NCBI GenBank assembly: GCA_963834725.1
Contig: CAWICN010000001.1
Coordinates: forward strand, 2,728,001 to 2,792,000
Source: PALSA-693 sp963834725
Lineage (GTDB): Bacteria > Actinomycetota > Acidimicrobiia > Acidimicrobiales > Palsa-688
Direction: 5' to 3'
Length of the DNA stretch: 64,000 bases
Under the pieces are notes generated by a model. That model did no database searches. It saw only the letters and a program-made list of their open reading frames with translations, and was not told where the DNA came from. Within the stretch, counting starts at the first letter, position 1. Every line of letters starts with the position of its first letter. Shown here piece after piece: positions 26,731 through 35,544 of this stretch. A program made the translations under genes and the position numbers.

Positions 26731-28188
26731 CTGACACGGTGTCGAGGGCGGCGGTTCGCAGGAACTCGGGCCGCCGCGGTTACAGGGGTGATGGTGATGG
26801 CGCTGGTGGCCGCGGCGTGCGGCTCAAGCGGATCACACAGTGCGAATGGGACAAACTCGGCAACGACCGCGAAACCGACGGGCGGCACCACTGGTGGTAC
26901 TGCCCCGGCCATCGCGGCCGGAGCGAACTGCAAGCAGGTGGTCAAGCTGGGGGTGACCTACTCCACCGATGAGGGCTCTGTGCTCACCGCGCTCGGAAAC
27001 TCGGCGTTGGGGAAGTTGACAACCTCCCCCACTCTGGTGCAAACGACCAAGGCCCTGTACAACCACATCGCCAGCTACGTCAACACCCACGGCGGTCTGG
27101 ACGGCTGCCAGATCCAGTTCGTCTACTACGACTTCATGTTTGGCGATCCCGCCGGTGAGTCGGACAACTCTCAGAACGAGTGCACCGCGTTCGCCGAGGA
27201 CGATCATGTCTTCGCCGAGCTCAACCAATCGAACGAGAACCAGACGCTGATCAGCTGCCTGGCCCAGAAGCACACGGTGATCATCTACGGAGGGGGCGGG
27301 CAGCAGTACCGGCCCACGCCCGCGGATTTCACCAAGTACGCCCCCTACCTGTACGAGCCATTTTTGGCCACCGGGTCCCGGCTCGGGCCGGCGATCGGCA
27401 TGCTGAAGAATGCCGGGTATTTCGGCGCCAACCCGGCGTCGGCCAAGGTGGGGATCCTCCTCGCCGACGATGGCAGTGGCACCAACCAGTACATAGTCAA
27501 CACCCTCTGGAAGCCGGCGCTGGCACAGATTGGCATCACGAACCCGACAGTGTTCACCTACTTCCAGTGCCACAGCGTCTCCGATTGCGCGACGACCACC
27601 AACGACTTCTCCTCCGCGGTGTTGAAGTTCCGCCAGGCCGGGGTGGACCACGTCCTGTTCACCCCTGACGGAGGGGATGCCATCTTCTTCTTCTTCCAGG
27701 TGGCGCACAGCCAGAAGTACTATCCGCGCTACGGGATGACCAGCCCCAGCTTGCCCGGCCTCTTCACGACCGAGCCCAAAGATGAGCAGGGCAGCGCCAT
27801 GGCGGTGTCGTATTCATCCGGCGACCTCTATCCCGGCTTGGCCGCCATTTCCGCCGGCAGCGCGCCAAACGCCACCAAGGCGGAGTGCGCGGCGATGCTG
27901 AAGCAGTACTACCCGGCCTACTACCAGCTCTACTACGCCCTGTGCGACGAGGTCTTCTTCATGGTCGACGCCCTCAAGGGTTCACCGGTCATCAGCGCCA
28001 CCGCGCTGCAGGCCGGCGCCAACCGGCTGGGGAACACCTTCCCGCTGGCGTCCGGTTACGGCAATGCCTCCTTCGGGCCCCCCAACCACTACGACGGGGC
28101 GACCATGGCCAGGGTCATCGAATGGAGCACGCCCAAGCAGTCGTGGTCCTACGTGACCGGGCCGATGCCGCTGGGAAGCAATCCCTGA
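26725..28188 (+). CDS. Lipoprotein substrate-binding protein of a branched-chain-amino-acid-type ABC transporter
   Basis: A type I periplasmic-binding protein (LivK/leucine-binding fold), 487 residues from TTG 26725; TTG 26695 would add ten. A lipobox at VMVMALVAAAC places the lipidated Cys near residue 32, after a basic N-region. A Ser/Thr/Gly linker follows. The Venus-flytrap core has VKLGVTYSTDEG, YVNTHGGLDGCQI, AKVGILLADDGSG and FRQAGVDHVLF. Binding partner unknown: small polar ligands, amides or aromatic compounds are typical. No permease or ATPase genes are adjacent, so the transporter is encoded elsewhere or this protein acts as a sensor. A hairpin terminator follows. Confidence 0.82.
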   Translation: MSLTRCRGRRFAGTRAAAVTGVMVMALVAAACGSSGSHSANGTNSATTAKPTGGTTGGTAPAIAAGANCKQVVKLGVTYSTDEGSVLTALGNSALGKLTTSPTLVQTTKALYNHIASYVNTHGGLDGCQIQFVYYDFMFGDPAGESDNSQNECTAFAEDDHVFAELNQSNENQTLISCLAQKHTVIIYGGGGQQYRPTPADFTKYAPYLYEPFLATGSRLGPAIGMLKNAGYFGANPASAKVGILLADDGSGTNQYIVNTLWKPALAQIGITNPTVFTYFQCHSVSDCATTTNDFSSAVLKFRQAGVDHVLFTPDGGDAIFFFFQVAHSQKYYPRYGMTSPSLPGLFTTEPKDEQGSAMAVSYSSGDLYPGLAAISAGSAPNATKAECAAMLKQYYPAYYQLYYALCDEVFFMVDALKGSPVISATALQAGANRLGNTFPLASGYGNASFGPPNHYDGATMARVIEWSTPKQSWSYVTGPMPLGSNP

Positions 28189-28220
28189 CGGCCGCTCGGT
28201 AACCGGGCCATCTTGCCAAC

Positions 28221-28254
28221 GAGGCTCGCACTCCACAGAGGAGTGCGGGCCTCA
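28221..28254. terminator. Hairpin between convergent genes
   Basis: GAGGCTCGCACTCC, loop ACAGA, GGAGTGCGGGCCTC: a 14-bp stem with a single mismatch and a 5-base loop. It lies between the substrate-binding protein gene and the convergent phosphatase gene, and could serve both. No long T run follows. Confidence 0.65.
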
Positions 28255-28304
28255 ACGGCGAGCCTGACCGTCGCCGCTGCCCTGCGATGAGAGCGGAGGA
28301 CTGG

Positions 28305-28835
28305 TCACTTCTGGCCGGCGCGGGCGCAACAGCGCGACAGCGCGTCGAGCAGCTCGGCCTGCGCACCCGCCTCCGGGCCGGCCATGGGGCGATGAGCGGC
28401 GACGTGGGCCACGGCGTCGGCCGGGGCCCACCCCATGGTGACGAGCAGGGCGGCGGCCACCGTGCCCGCCCGGCCGATGCCGGCGCCACAGTGGACGAGG
28501 AGCGACTGGCCGGATCGCAGCCGCGACCGGAGCTGGTCCAGGAGAACGATCGCATTGTCGAGATCCGGGGCATGCAGATCGGGAATCGGCCACCAGACGG
28601 CTCGAGCCGGTCGGTTGGCGTACAGCCAGGCGACGTAGTGGGGGTAGCGCTCGACGAGCTCCGCCTCCCCGGTGAGGCACACCACGGTGGTAGCACCGAC
28701 CTGTTCGATGGCGCTCTCCGGATCCGGGGCGATGAAATGCTTTCCACACAGCCACAGGCGACCTCCGGCTGAGGGTGGCAGCGGGACCTCGTCCACTCCA
28801 CCATGGAGGGACCTCCCGTTGGGCCAGCCGCTCAC
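28305..28835 (-). CDS. Dual-specificity / tyrosine protein phosphatase
   Basis: A 176-residue phosphatase with the CX5R loop HCGAGIGRAGT: nucleophile Cys116 and Arg122, followed by the GT that caps the P-loop in DSPs. The general-acid Asp is probably in IPDLHAPD (about 84-91). These enzymes dephosphorylate phosphotyrosine, phosphoserine or phosphoinositides. GTG start at 28835, no strong binding site. Convergent with the substrate-binding protein gene. Confidence 0.85.
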   Translation of the reverse strand: MSGWPNGRSLHGGVDEVPLPPSAGGRLWLCGKHFIAPDPESAIEQVGATTVVCLTGEAELVERYPHYVAWLYANRPARAVWWPIPDLHAPDLDNAIVLLDQLRSRLRSGQSLLVHCGAGIGRAGTVAAALLVTMGWAPADAVAHVAAHRPMAGPEAGAQAELLDALSRCCARAGQK

Positions 28836-29013
28836 ACCAGATCACCTGCCGTCGGCATAAGGTGGTCATGCTACGGGAGTCACCGGCTTTGTGGCCTCAA
28901 AACCACGTATATTACGCGGCTTTCTTGAGAGGTTGGCGGAACTACTCCGGTCCCGAGGGACAATCGACGTCAGGTGCCGGGCTCAGGTCGGGATGTCCGC
29001 GACCGGGGCCGCG

Positions 29014-29589
29014 TCAGGGCTGTAGGGGCCCGATCCTGAGAGTAGTGAAACGGGTGTTGGCGCACGCCTGCTGAGTAGACGCCACATAGAGGGCCGCAGT
29101 CTGATCCGGGGGGTACACCCGTAGTCCGAGCACACGGGTCAGCTGACACGAGGTTCCATAGTGGGCGGCGTCGACCACCGCCAGCAATGCCACCGCCGAT
29201 CGTTGCGGAGCCAGCACGACCTCCGGCGTCGGCCCTACCACCCGCTCGGCCGCGTTACCAACCTGGTGGCCATCGGTGCCGGCCACAAACGACACCCCGG
29301 GGTAGCCCCGGACGAAGCACGTGCCCGAGCTCATGTTGTGCAGGTTCAGGTTGTAGAAGATGGTGCCGGCCGTGCCGTTGGGAGATCCGAGGCTCGCGGC
29401 CAGCTGGCTGGTGGCACAGAGACGGGCGGCGGCCGGAACGGTCGTGGCAGTGGCCGGAGTCGAGGTGCTGGAGCCCACGGTCAGGGTTGACCCCGTGGCA
29501 GCCGTGCTTGGCGTCGTCGAATGGCTCGACGACGTAGCGCACCCGGCGAGGAGTAGCCCGATCGCGACGAATCCTACGGTGCGTGCCAC
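29014..29589 (-). CDS. DUF4232 lipoprotein
   Basis: A 191-residue protein from GTG 29589. The signal ends in VGFVAIGLLLAGC, a good lipobox with the lipidated Cys at about residue 16. A Ser/Thr-rich linker is followed by the DUF4232 domain: LCATSQLAASLGSPNGTAGTIFYNLNLHNMSSGTCFVRGYPGVSFVAG. The latter is typical, with paired cysteines and the GYPGV motif. Role unknown; these are surface-exposed beta-sandwich proteins common in actinobacteria. Confidence 0.82.
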   Translation of the reverse strand: MARTVGFVAIGLLLAGCATSSSHSTTPSTAATGSTLTVGSSTSTPATATTVPAAARLCATSQLAASLGSPNGTAGTIFYNLNLHNMSSGTCFVRGYPGVSFVAGTDGHQVGNAAERVVGPTPEVVLAPQRSAVALLAVVDAAHYGTSCQLTRVLGLRVYPPDQTAALYVASTQQACANTRFTTLRIGPLQP

Positions 29590-29793
29590 ACGGGTTTCAT
29601 GCTGACTCCGATCCTGCCGCCCTGTCTGCCCACAGCACCTACACGCTCGGTCACGGCGATTCGTTCCCTCAGTGGGCCGAGGATTTAGCCGGTGTGGCGA
29701 CCAGTCTGGCGCCGCAATCGCGACAGATGGCCGGAGGGGCTCCGAACCAGTTGCTCTACCCGCCGTCGCATGAACCGGCGGCGGCGGCAATGA

Positions 29794-30885
29794 TCAGTCG
29801 AAGACCAGGATCGACCGGCCGGTGATCCGTCCTTCCTCGAGGTCCGTCGTCGCCTCGTTGATCTGATCGATCCGGTAGCGGGCAGTCACCAGAGAGTCGA
29901 GGTCGAGTCGACCGTCCTGATACCAGTCGAGGAACACAGGAAAGTCCCGGTCCGGATGGCACGAACCGCCCAGGCTGCCCTTGAGGATCTTCTCCTGGAT
30001 GAGCAGGTCGCGGGCGCTCATCTGCAGTTCACCCTGGGGGACTCCGACCAGCACAGCTGTCCCACCGCATCGGCGCCCGAACTCGGCGGTCCGGGCGGCT
30101 GGAAGGATCTGCGACATCGTCGCTTCGACGCCGATGCAGTCAAACGCATAGTCGACACCGCTAATCGGTGCACCCGCCATGGTGGTGGCCTTGGAATTGC
30201 GAGTCACGTCGTGGATCGCAGCGACAGGATCCCTCATGCTGGCGTTGACCGTCTCCGTCGCCCCGAACTTCCTGGCGGTCGCCAATTTGTCGTCGGCCAG
30301 GTCGACGGCGATGATCGGCGTAGCCCCGATGACCGAAGCGGCAACAATGGCGGACAAACCGACACCACCGACGCCGAACACGGCGACGCTCTCACCCTTG
30401 CGGACGCCAGCGGTGTGCACGACGGCCCCCGCGCCGGTCATCACTGCGCATCCGATGATGGAGGTGACATCGGTAGCGACTCCATCGCGTAGCCGAACCA
30501 CAAACTGCTCATCGGCAATCGTATTGTCGGCCCAGGTAAAGACGCCCTGTGCTGCCGCTTCCGTACCGTCAGCCAATGGAAGTCGGAACGCCGCAGGTCG
30601 CCGGGCGCGGGGCCGGCGCGGCACCCACGTCACCATGACCCGGTCACCCTCGGCGACGTGGTTGACCCCCTTGCCGGTGGCGAGGACGACTCCGGTCGAT
30701 TCGTGGCCGAGCACCTGGGGCATGGTGCGGGGAGCGTGCATCTGATGCAGCTGAGAGTGGCAGATTCCACTTGCAAACTGCTTCACCACCACCTGGTTCG
30801 GTCCTGGGTCGGGAAGCGTGACCTCGTCGATACGGAGCGGCCCGGGCGCCCCCGGTACAACGACTACCCGTGCGGATGTTCCCAT
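29794..30885 (-). CDS. Zinc-type medium-chain alcohol dehydrogenase lacking structural zinc site
   Basis: A 363-residue MDR dehydrogenase. The catalytic zinc ligands are Cys in GICHSQLHQ and His-Glu in LGHESTG. The NAD(P) Rossmann motif is AVFGVGGVGLSAI, with an acidic residue after it (IIAVDLADDK), which favours NAD. The usual four-cysteine structural zinc lobe is replaced by a proline/arginine-rich segment (TWVPRRPRARRPAAF). GAGAGGGAA precedes the ATG. It is last of a minus-strand set msrB-msrA-LLM-ADH; the 76-bp gap to the LLM gene leaves operon membership open. Confidence 0.85.
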   Translation of the reverse strand: MGTSARVVVVPGAPGPLRIDEVTLPDPGPNQVVVKQFASGICHSQLHQMHAPRTMPQVLGHESTGVVLATGKGVNHVAEGDRVMVTWVPRRPRARRPAAFRLPLADGTEAAAQGVFTWADNTIADEQFVVRLRDGVATDVTSIIGCAVMTGAGAVVHTAGVRKGESVAVFGVGGVGLSAIVAASVIGATPIIAVDLADDKLATARKFGATETVNASMRDPVAAIHDVTRNSKATTMAGAPISGVDYAFDCIGVEATMSQILPAARTAEFGRRCGGTAVLVGVPQGELQMSARDLLIQEKILKGSLGGSCHPDRDFPVFLDWYQDGRLDLDSLVTARYRIDQINEATTDLEEGRITGRSILVFD

Positions 30886-30961
30886 CTGATTCCCTCTCTT
30901 TCATACAAGGTGAGCGGAGGTCGGAGTTCCGCCGAGGACGCCGGCCGTGTGGCGCGGGCTC

Positions 30962-31873
30962 TCAGGTCGATTGGAGGCGGGCCCGCACCTCGCCGGCTAG
31001 CTCGACGGACCGGACCATGGCGTCCACCGGACCCGGCATGATCCGAATGATGATGTCGGTGAAGCCCTGTTGACCGTAGACCGCCAGCTGTTCGGCCACG
31101 CTGTCGGGGACTCCGTAGGCGACCGCGGATCGATCGAAGCCCCGGTAGCCGGCGGCCATCAACGGAGCCGCGATTTTCGTCGCCTCGCCCTCGGTTTCGG
31201 CGATAAAGACGTCCTTGCGGATCGGGATGCGCGTCGGTTCGCGGTGGTGCCGTGCGCACGCGTCCAGGTAAATGGACAGGGTGGTTGCAGCCGTCACCGG
31301 GGTCAGATCAGCGTTGCCGTACCAGCAATCGCCAAGCCGGGCGGCCCGATCCAACGCTGGTGGGGCGGCCGCACCGATCCACCACTCGGTGCCTCGTGGC
31401 GGCAGGGGAGCGATGCGCGCCCCCTCGATGTCCCAGGGTTTGCTGGTCACGGTCTCGCCCGCGAGGAGCCTTCGCACCCCCACGATGCCTTCCTCGAGCA
31501 GCCAACTCCGGTCACTCAGACGTGCACCCATGGCGCGGAATTGGGATTTCCCTCCGCCGAGGCCGGCCTGGATCACGAAGGGGCCTGACGCGATCGCGGC
31601 GAGGGTGCCGATCTGCTCGGCCATCAGAACCGGGTGCCAGAGCGGCACAAGAAACAGGCAACCGGCGGGGCGCTCATCCCACTCGGCCAGGATTCGCCCC
31701 AGCATCGGGACGTTCTGAACGTATGAGGTCGGGCCGGTCGCATGATGGTCGCCCATCGAGATCGTGTCCAGACCCGCTCGCGCCGCGGCACGGGCCTGTT
31801 GGAGAACCGATCTTGGACCTTCTCTGTGGTCTTCGACCTCGAAGGTCGTACCGAGGGATATGCCCAGGCGCAT
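30962..31873 (-). CDS. LLM-class (luciferase-like) F420/flavin-dependent oxidoreductase
   Basis: A 303-residue TIM-barrel protein: MRLGISLGTTFEVEDH, GLDTISMGDHHATGP, VIQAGLGGGKSQFRAMGA and AAPPALDRAARLGDCWYGN are family blocks. The GDHH is typical of the cofactor pocket. Many actinobacterial members use F420. Substrate unknown. It starts 10 bp after the msrA stop, so it is probably co-transcribed. Confidence 0.85.
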   Translation of the reverse strand: MRLGISLGTTFEVEDHREGPRSVLQQARAAARAGLDTISMGDHHATGPTSYVQNVPMLGRILAEWDERPAGCLFLVPLWHPVLMAEQIGTLAAIASGPFVIQAGLGGGKSQFRAMGARLSDRSWLLEEGIVGVRRLLAGETVTSKPWDIEGARIAPLPPRGTEWWIGAAAPPALDRAARLGDCWYGNADLTPVTAATTLSIYLDACARHHREPTRIPIRKDVFIAETEGEATKIAAPLMAAGYRGFDRSAVAYGVPDSVAEQLAVYGQQGFTDIIIRIMPGPVDAMVRSVELAGEVRARLQST

Positions 31874-31883
31874 CAGCAGGCGA

Positions 31884-32405
31884 TCACTGGCTCCCGCTGC
31901 TGGCTCGCTGCGAGAGCTTCCAGCCCGGCCGGACGAAATGGCACGTGTAACCGCTGGGATAGCGCTCGAGGTAATCCTGATGTTCCGGCTCGGCTTCCCA
32001 GAACGGCCCGGCGGGCGACACCTCGGTCACGACCGGCCCGGGCCACAACCCCGAGGCCTCAACATCGGCAATCGTGTCCTCGGCAATTCTCTTCTGGGTG
32101 TCATTGGTGTAGAAGATGGCCGAGCGATAGCTGGTCCCCATATCATTGCCCTGGCGGTTTTTTGTCGTGGGATCGTGGATCTGGAAGAAAAACTCCAGCA
32201 GATCTCGATAGGGCAATCGGTCGGGGTCGAAGACAATCTCAATCGCCTCAGCGTGGCCGGCGTGATTGCGGTAGGTAGCGTTGGCGACATCCCCGCCGGT
32301 GTACCCGACCCGGGTCGAGATCACTCCGGGTAGCTTGCGGATCAGATCCTGCATCCCCCAGAAGCAGCCGCCAGCCAGAATGGCGGATTCAGATGCAGAG
32401 CTCAC
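31884..32405 (-). CDS. msrA: Peptide methionine (S)-S-oxide reductase MsrA
   Basis: A 173-residue protein with the catalytic GCFWG (AGGCFWGMQDLIRKLPGV), GYTGG, the NHAGHAEAIEIVFDP block and the FFQIHDPT motif. It reduces methionine-S-sulfoxide in proteins. GTG start overlapping the msrB stop (GTGA). No CXXC recycling pair is evident near the C-terminus, so thioredoxin-type recycling through distal cysteines is unclear. Confidence 0.95.
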   Translation of the reverse strand: MSSASESAILAGGCFWGMQDLIRKLPGVISTRVGYTGGDVANATYRNHAGHAEAIEIVFDPDRLPYRDLLEFFFQIHDPTTKNRQGNDMGTSYRSAIFYTNDTQKRIAEDTIADVEASGLWPGPVVTEVSPAGPFWEAEPEHQDYLERYPSGYTCHFVRPGWKLSQRASSGSQ

Positions 32406-32875
32406 TGCGATGCTCCTTCCCTGCGGTCGCTGTCGTCGAACAGTTTGCGGTAGGCGCCGTAACCTTCCCGCTCCAGGTCGTCAACCGGGACGAACCGGAG
32501 GGCAGCCGAGTTAATACAGTAACGCAAGCCGCCTGCGTCGACCGGGCCATCGTCGAACACATGGCCGAGATGGCTGTCCCCGTGGGCCGAACGGACTTCA
32601 GTGCGGATCATGCCGTGGCTGCGGTCCGGGCTCTCGAGGACATGGTCCGGCTCGACTGGAGCGGTGAAGCTCGGCCAACCGCAGTGGCTGTCGAACTTCT
32701 CGGTCGAAGCAAACAACGGCTCGCCCGATACGACATCGACGTAGAGGCCAGCCTGCTTGTGGTTCCAGAACTCGTTGTGGAATGGCGGCTCCGTGCCGTT
32801 CTCCTGTGTGATGTGGTACTGCTCCCTGGTCAGGCGCGCTACCTTCTCCTGGCTCTTCTCGTAGCGGTCCGGCAT
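32402..32875 (-). CDS. msrB: Peptide methionine (R)-S-oxide reductase MsrB
   Basis: A 157-residue protein beginning MPDRYEKSQEK, preceded by AAGGAG. Hallmarks: TEPPFHNEFWNHKQAGLYVDVVSG, SHCGWPSF, the VRSAHGDSHLGHVFDDGP block and the resolving/catalytic RYCINSAALRFV. The zinc-binding CxxC pairs of the common form are absent (SGEPLFAS rather than CGxxLF), placing it in the metal-free MsrB class. Translationally coupled to msrA, so both sulfoxide epimers are repaired together. Confidence 0.95.
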   Translation of the reverse strand: MPDRYEKSQEKVARLTREQYHITQENGTEPPFHNEFWNHKQAGLYVDVVSGEPLFASTEKFDSHCGWPSFTAPVEPDHVLESPDRSHGMIRTEVRSAHGDSHLGHVFDDGPVDAGGLRYCINSAALRFVPVDDLEREGYGAYRKLFDDSDRREGASQ

Positions 32876-33099
32876 GGGCACTCCTTCCGAGTCGCTTTCG
32901 TTCGACGTTACTCGTCGATCAGGTCCTTGGCCTCGGCCGCCTGGACCGCTCAACGCACCAAATGGAACAGCGGCGGATGTCCACGCATTCCCGGCCCCTC
33001 GGTGAGGGACCATGAGAGGCGATGAAATGCCACCGGTCGACGGGCCCTGTTAGCTTCGACGTGCGGCGACGAACCGGTTGCGTTACCGGCTGACCAGGA

Positions 33100-34251
33100 T
33101 CAAGGCGCTTCGGTGCCGAGCACGAGTGTCCCTGCCGCGGCGAAGAACCCGGCCACCCCGTGGGCCACGCTGATCCGAACGCCCTCCACCTGGGCCGGCG
33201 CGGTGCCGCGTAGCTGGCGAACCGACTCCAGGATAGCGAACATGCCGTACATACCCGTGTGGGTGTAGGACAGCCCTCCGCCATTGGTGTTCAACGGGAG
33301 TCTTCCACCCGGGGCGGTATGCCCGGAAGCGATGAATTCTCCCGCTTCGCCGCGCCCCACGAAACCGAGGTCCTCGAGCCCGTAGATGGGATTGTGGGCG
33401 AAGGCGTCGTAGATCATGAGATGGTTCACGTCGGCGGGGGTGACGCCCGCCTCGTTGAACGCAGACGGGCCCGACACCTTGAAGGCCCTGGACGTGGTCA
33501 GGTCCTCCATCTGCGAGATCATCGGGGTCTCGCACGACTCTCCGGTACCGAGCACGTACACGGGGGGATGCGGGTGGTCCAGGTCGCGGGCCCGTTCGGC
33601 GGTGGTCAAGACCAGGGCACCACCACCGTCGGTCACGAGGCAGCACTCGAGCAAGTGGATCGGGTAGGCGACGATACGTGACCCCAATACGTCGTCGACG
33701 GTGATCGGGTCGCGCATCATGGCCCGAGGATTCATCGCGGCCCATTTGCGCTGGGCCACCGGGACCGAGGCCAGCTGCTCGTGGGTGAGGCCGAAATCCT
33801 TCATGTAACGCATCACGCCGATCGGGAACATGCTCGGGGGTCCCGTCGGGCCGTACGGGCTCTCGAACTGGGCCGCCAGTGAGGTGCGATCCTGGCCCCA
33901 GCCCCCTGCGCCCATGCGAGACCGCCCGGACTCGCCGTGGGTGATGAGCACCACATTGCACATCCCGGCTGCCAGCGCGGCGGCCGCGTGGCGGACGTGG
34001 ATCATGAAAGATCCACCGCCTACCGAGGTCCCATCCAGCCAGCGCGGCGTGATCCCCAGGTAGTGTGCCACCGCGACAGGGCTCTGACCTGCGCAGGCGA
34101 TACCGTCGATGGTCCGGGGATCCACACCGCAATCACCGATGGCGTTGCGGGCCGCATCAGCATGAAGCTGGAGAGCGGACATGGTGGGAATGCGGCCGAG
34201 TTCGGTCGTCTCGGCGGCACCGACGATGGCGACTGCCCCCCGAACGCTCAT
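33100..34251 (-). CDS. Thiolase-superfamily / lipid-transfer-like protein without catalytic Cys
   Basis: A 383-residue SCP-x-type thiolase homologue: AIVGAAETTELGR, GCGVDPRTIDGIAC, DAFAHNPIYGLEDLGF and NTNGGGLSYTHTGMYGMFAI with the C-terminal NxxGG. At the nucleophile position the sequence is TSVGGGSFMIHV, without Cys. It is translationally coupled (ATGA) to a DUF35 protein. That pair is known from Ltp2-ChsH2-type steroid side-chain retro-aldolases, which also lack the Cys. A role in an aldol cleavage of a CoA ester is inferred. Confidence 0.82.
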   Translation of the reverse strand: MSVRGAVAIVGAAETTELGRIPTMSALQLHADAARNAIGDCGVDPRTIDGIACAGQSPVAVAHYLGITPRWLDGTSVGGGSFMIHVRHAAAALAAGMCNVVLITHGESGRSRMGAGGWGQDRTSLAAQFESPYGPTGPPSMFPIGVMRYMKDFGLTHEQLASVPVAQRKWAAMNPRAMMRDPITVDDVLGSRIVAYPIHLLECCLVTDGGGALVLTTAERARDLDHPHPPVYVLGTGESCETPMISQMEDLTTSRAFKVSGPSAFNEAGVTPADVNHLMIYDAFAHNPIYGLEDLGFVGRGEAGEFIASGHTAPGGRLPLNTNGGGLSYTHTGMYGMFAILESVRQLRGTAPAQVEGVRISVAHGVAGFFAAAGTLVLGTEAP

Positions 34252-34670
34252 CGGGTCGCGTTCGCGGGGCGGAACTGCGGCAGCACGATGTCGCCCCGTT
34301 TCTCAAACGTGACCTCGAGCGGCATATCGACTACCAGCTTCTCCGGAGTGTTCTCCACATCAACAATGTTGGACATCATTCGCGGCCCCTCCTCCAGCTG
34401 CACGATGGCAATGGCATACGGGCCGTCCTCTTCGAAGCCCGGCGCCGGGCGGTGATTGATGAGGTAAGAATGAAGGGTCCCACGTCCGCTCAGCGTCTCC
34501 CAGGCCACCTGATCGGACCAGCACTTCGGGCACATTGGACGCGGTGGAAAGTAGAGATCCTGGCACTGAAGGCAGCGCTGCAAGAGCAGTTCTCCTTCGG
34601 CACAGCCGTTCCAGAAGGGCTGTGTCTCGGGAGTGGGCTGAGGAACAAACTTCTTGGGGGCGCCGGGCAT
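34248..34670 (-). CDS. DUF35 zinc-ribbon OB-fold acyl-CoA-associated protein
   Basis: A 140-residue protein. N-terminal helix, then the rubredoxin-like zinc ribbon CLQC and CPKC (about 33-50), then the OB-fold GRGTLHSYLINHRPAPGFEEDGPYAIAIVQLEEGPRMMSNIV. DUF35 proteins form heteromers with thiolase-like partners and activate or complete their active site. The next gene, overlapping by 4 bp, is exactly such a partner. Confidence 0.9.
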   Translation of the reverse strand: MPGAPKKFVPQPTPETQPFWNGCAEGELLLQRCLQCQDLYFPPRPMCPKCWSDQVAWETLSGRGTLHSYLINHRPAPGFEEDGPYAIAIVQLEEGPRMMSNIVDVENTPEKLVVDMPLEVTFEKRGDIVLPQFRPANATR

Positions 34671-34734
34671 GGGAACAAGCTAGCGGCATCGGCGCGGGCG
34701 GGCATCTTGACGTTGTTGGCGACCGACGGCGGTT

Positions 34735-35544
34735 TCACCACCATTTCCGTTCCCGCGCTCGACCGGTCAGAGACGTCCGGTCGAGCGCGTCGAGTTCAGC
34801 CATGTCGGCAGGCGAAAGCACGAAGTCGAAGATCTTGTTATTTTCCTCGATCCGGTCGCGGTGGGTCGATTTGGCCAGTACGACCAGATCGCGCTGGAGG
34901 CACCAACGCAGTAACACCTGCGCTGGAGTCCGGCCGCAACGGGACGCAACCTGGCGAACGGTCTGGTCCGAGAGGTGGCGGCCGGTCCCGAGCGGGCTAT
35001 AGGCCTCGACGACCATGTGGCGCTCGTGTGCGTCGTCGAGCAATGTCCGGCGATAGCTGAACGGATTGAATTCAACCTGGTTCACGACCGGCGGTATGGT
35101 CGCCCGTGCCATCACCTGTTGCAGCTCACCGACGTCGAAGTTGGAGACGCCGATGGAGCGGGCGTAGCCAAGCTGATGAGCACGTTCCATACCCGGCCAG
35201 GCCCGGATGGGGCCGCCCCGGGGCCAATGGACCAGATAGAGATCCACAGAGTCGAGGCCGAGCCGCCGGAGGCTCTGCTCCGCCTCGGCGGCCGCGTCCT
35301 TGCGCGACGCATTGAACTTGGTTGTGATAAAGACCTCGTCGCGGCGTACACCGCTCTCGCGTAGCGCTCGCCCAACGCTTTCCTCGTTCCCATACGCCTG
35401 CGCGGTGTCAATGTGGCGGTATCCGAGCTGCAATGCCCAGCGCACGGCGTTGACACAGGTGGGGCCGTTCCGTACCTGCCACACGCCCAGCCCAAGCGGC
35501 GGGATCCGATTTCCGTCTGCCAATACGCGTGTCTCCACGATCAC
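34735..35544 (-). CDS. Aldo/keto reductase
   Basis: A 269-residue (beta/alpha)8 NADPH-dependent reductase. The catalytic tetrad is visible: Asp and Tyr in YRHIDTAQAYGNEESVG, Lys in ITTKFN, His in LYLVHWP. C-terminal NADPH-binding block: VVLAKSTHRDRIEENNKIFDF. GTG start overlaps the upstream stop (GTGA). Substrate unknown; similar to 2,5-diketo-D-gluconate reductases. Confidence 0.92.
   Translation of the reverse strand: MIVETRVLADGNRIPPLGLGVWQVRNGPTCVNAVRWALQLGYRHIDTAQAYGNEESVGRALRESGVRRDEVFITTKFNASRKDAAAEAEQSLRRLGLDSVDLYLVHWPRGGPIRAWPGMERAHQLGYARSIGVSNFDVGELQQVMARATIPPVVNQVEFNPFSYRRTLLDDAHERHMVVEAYSPLGTGRHLSDQTVRQVASRCGRTPAQVLLRWCLQRDLVVLAKSTHRDRIEENNKIFDFVLSPADMAELDALDRTSLTGRARERKWW

Noticed and set aside
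29590..29793. Possible tRNA or small RNA between the DUF4232 and ADH genes
   Set aside because: No cloverleaf, T-loop or strong hairpin could be drawn.
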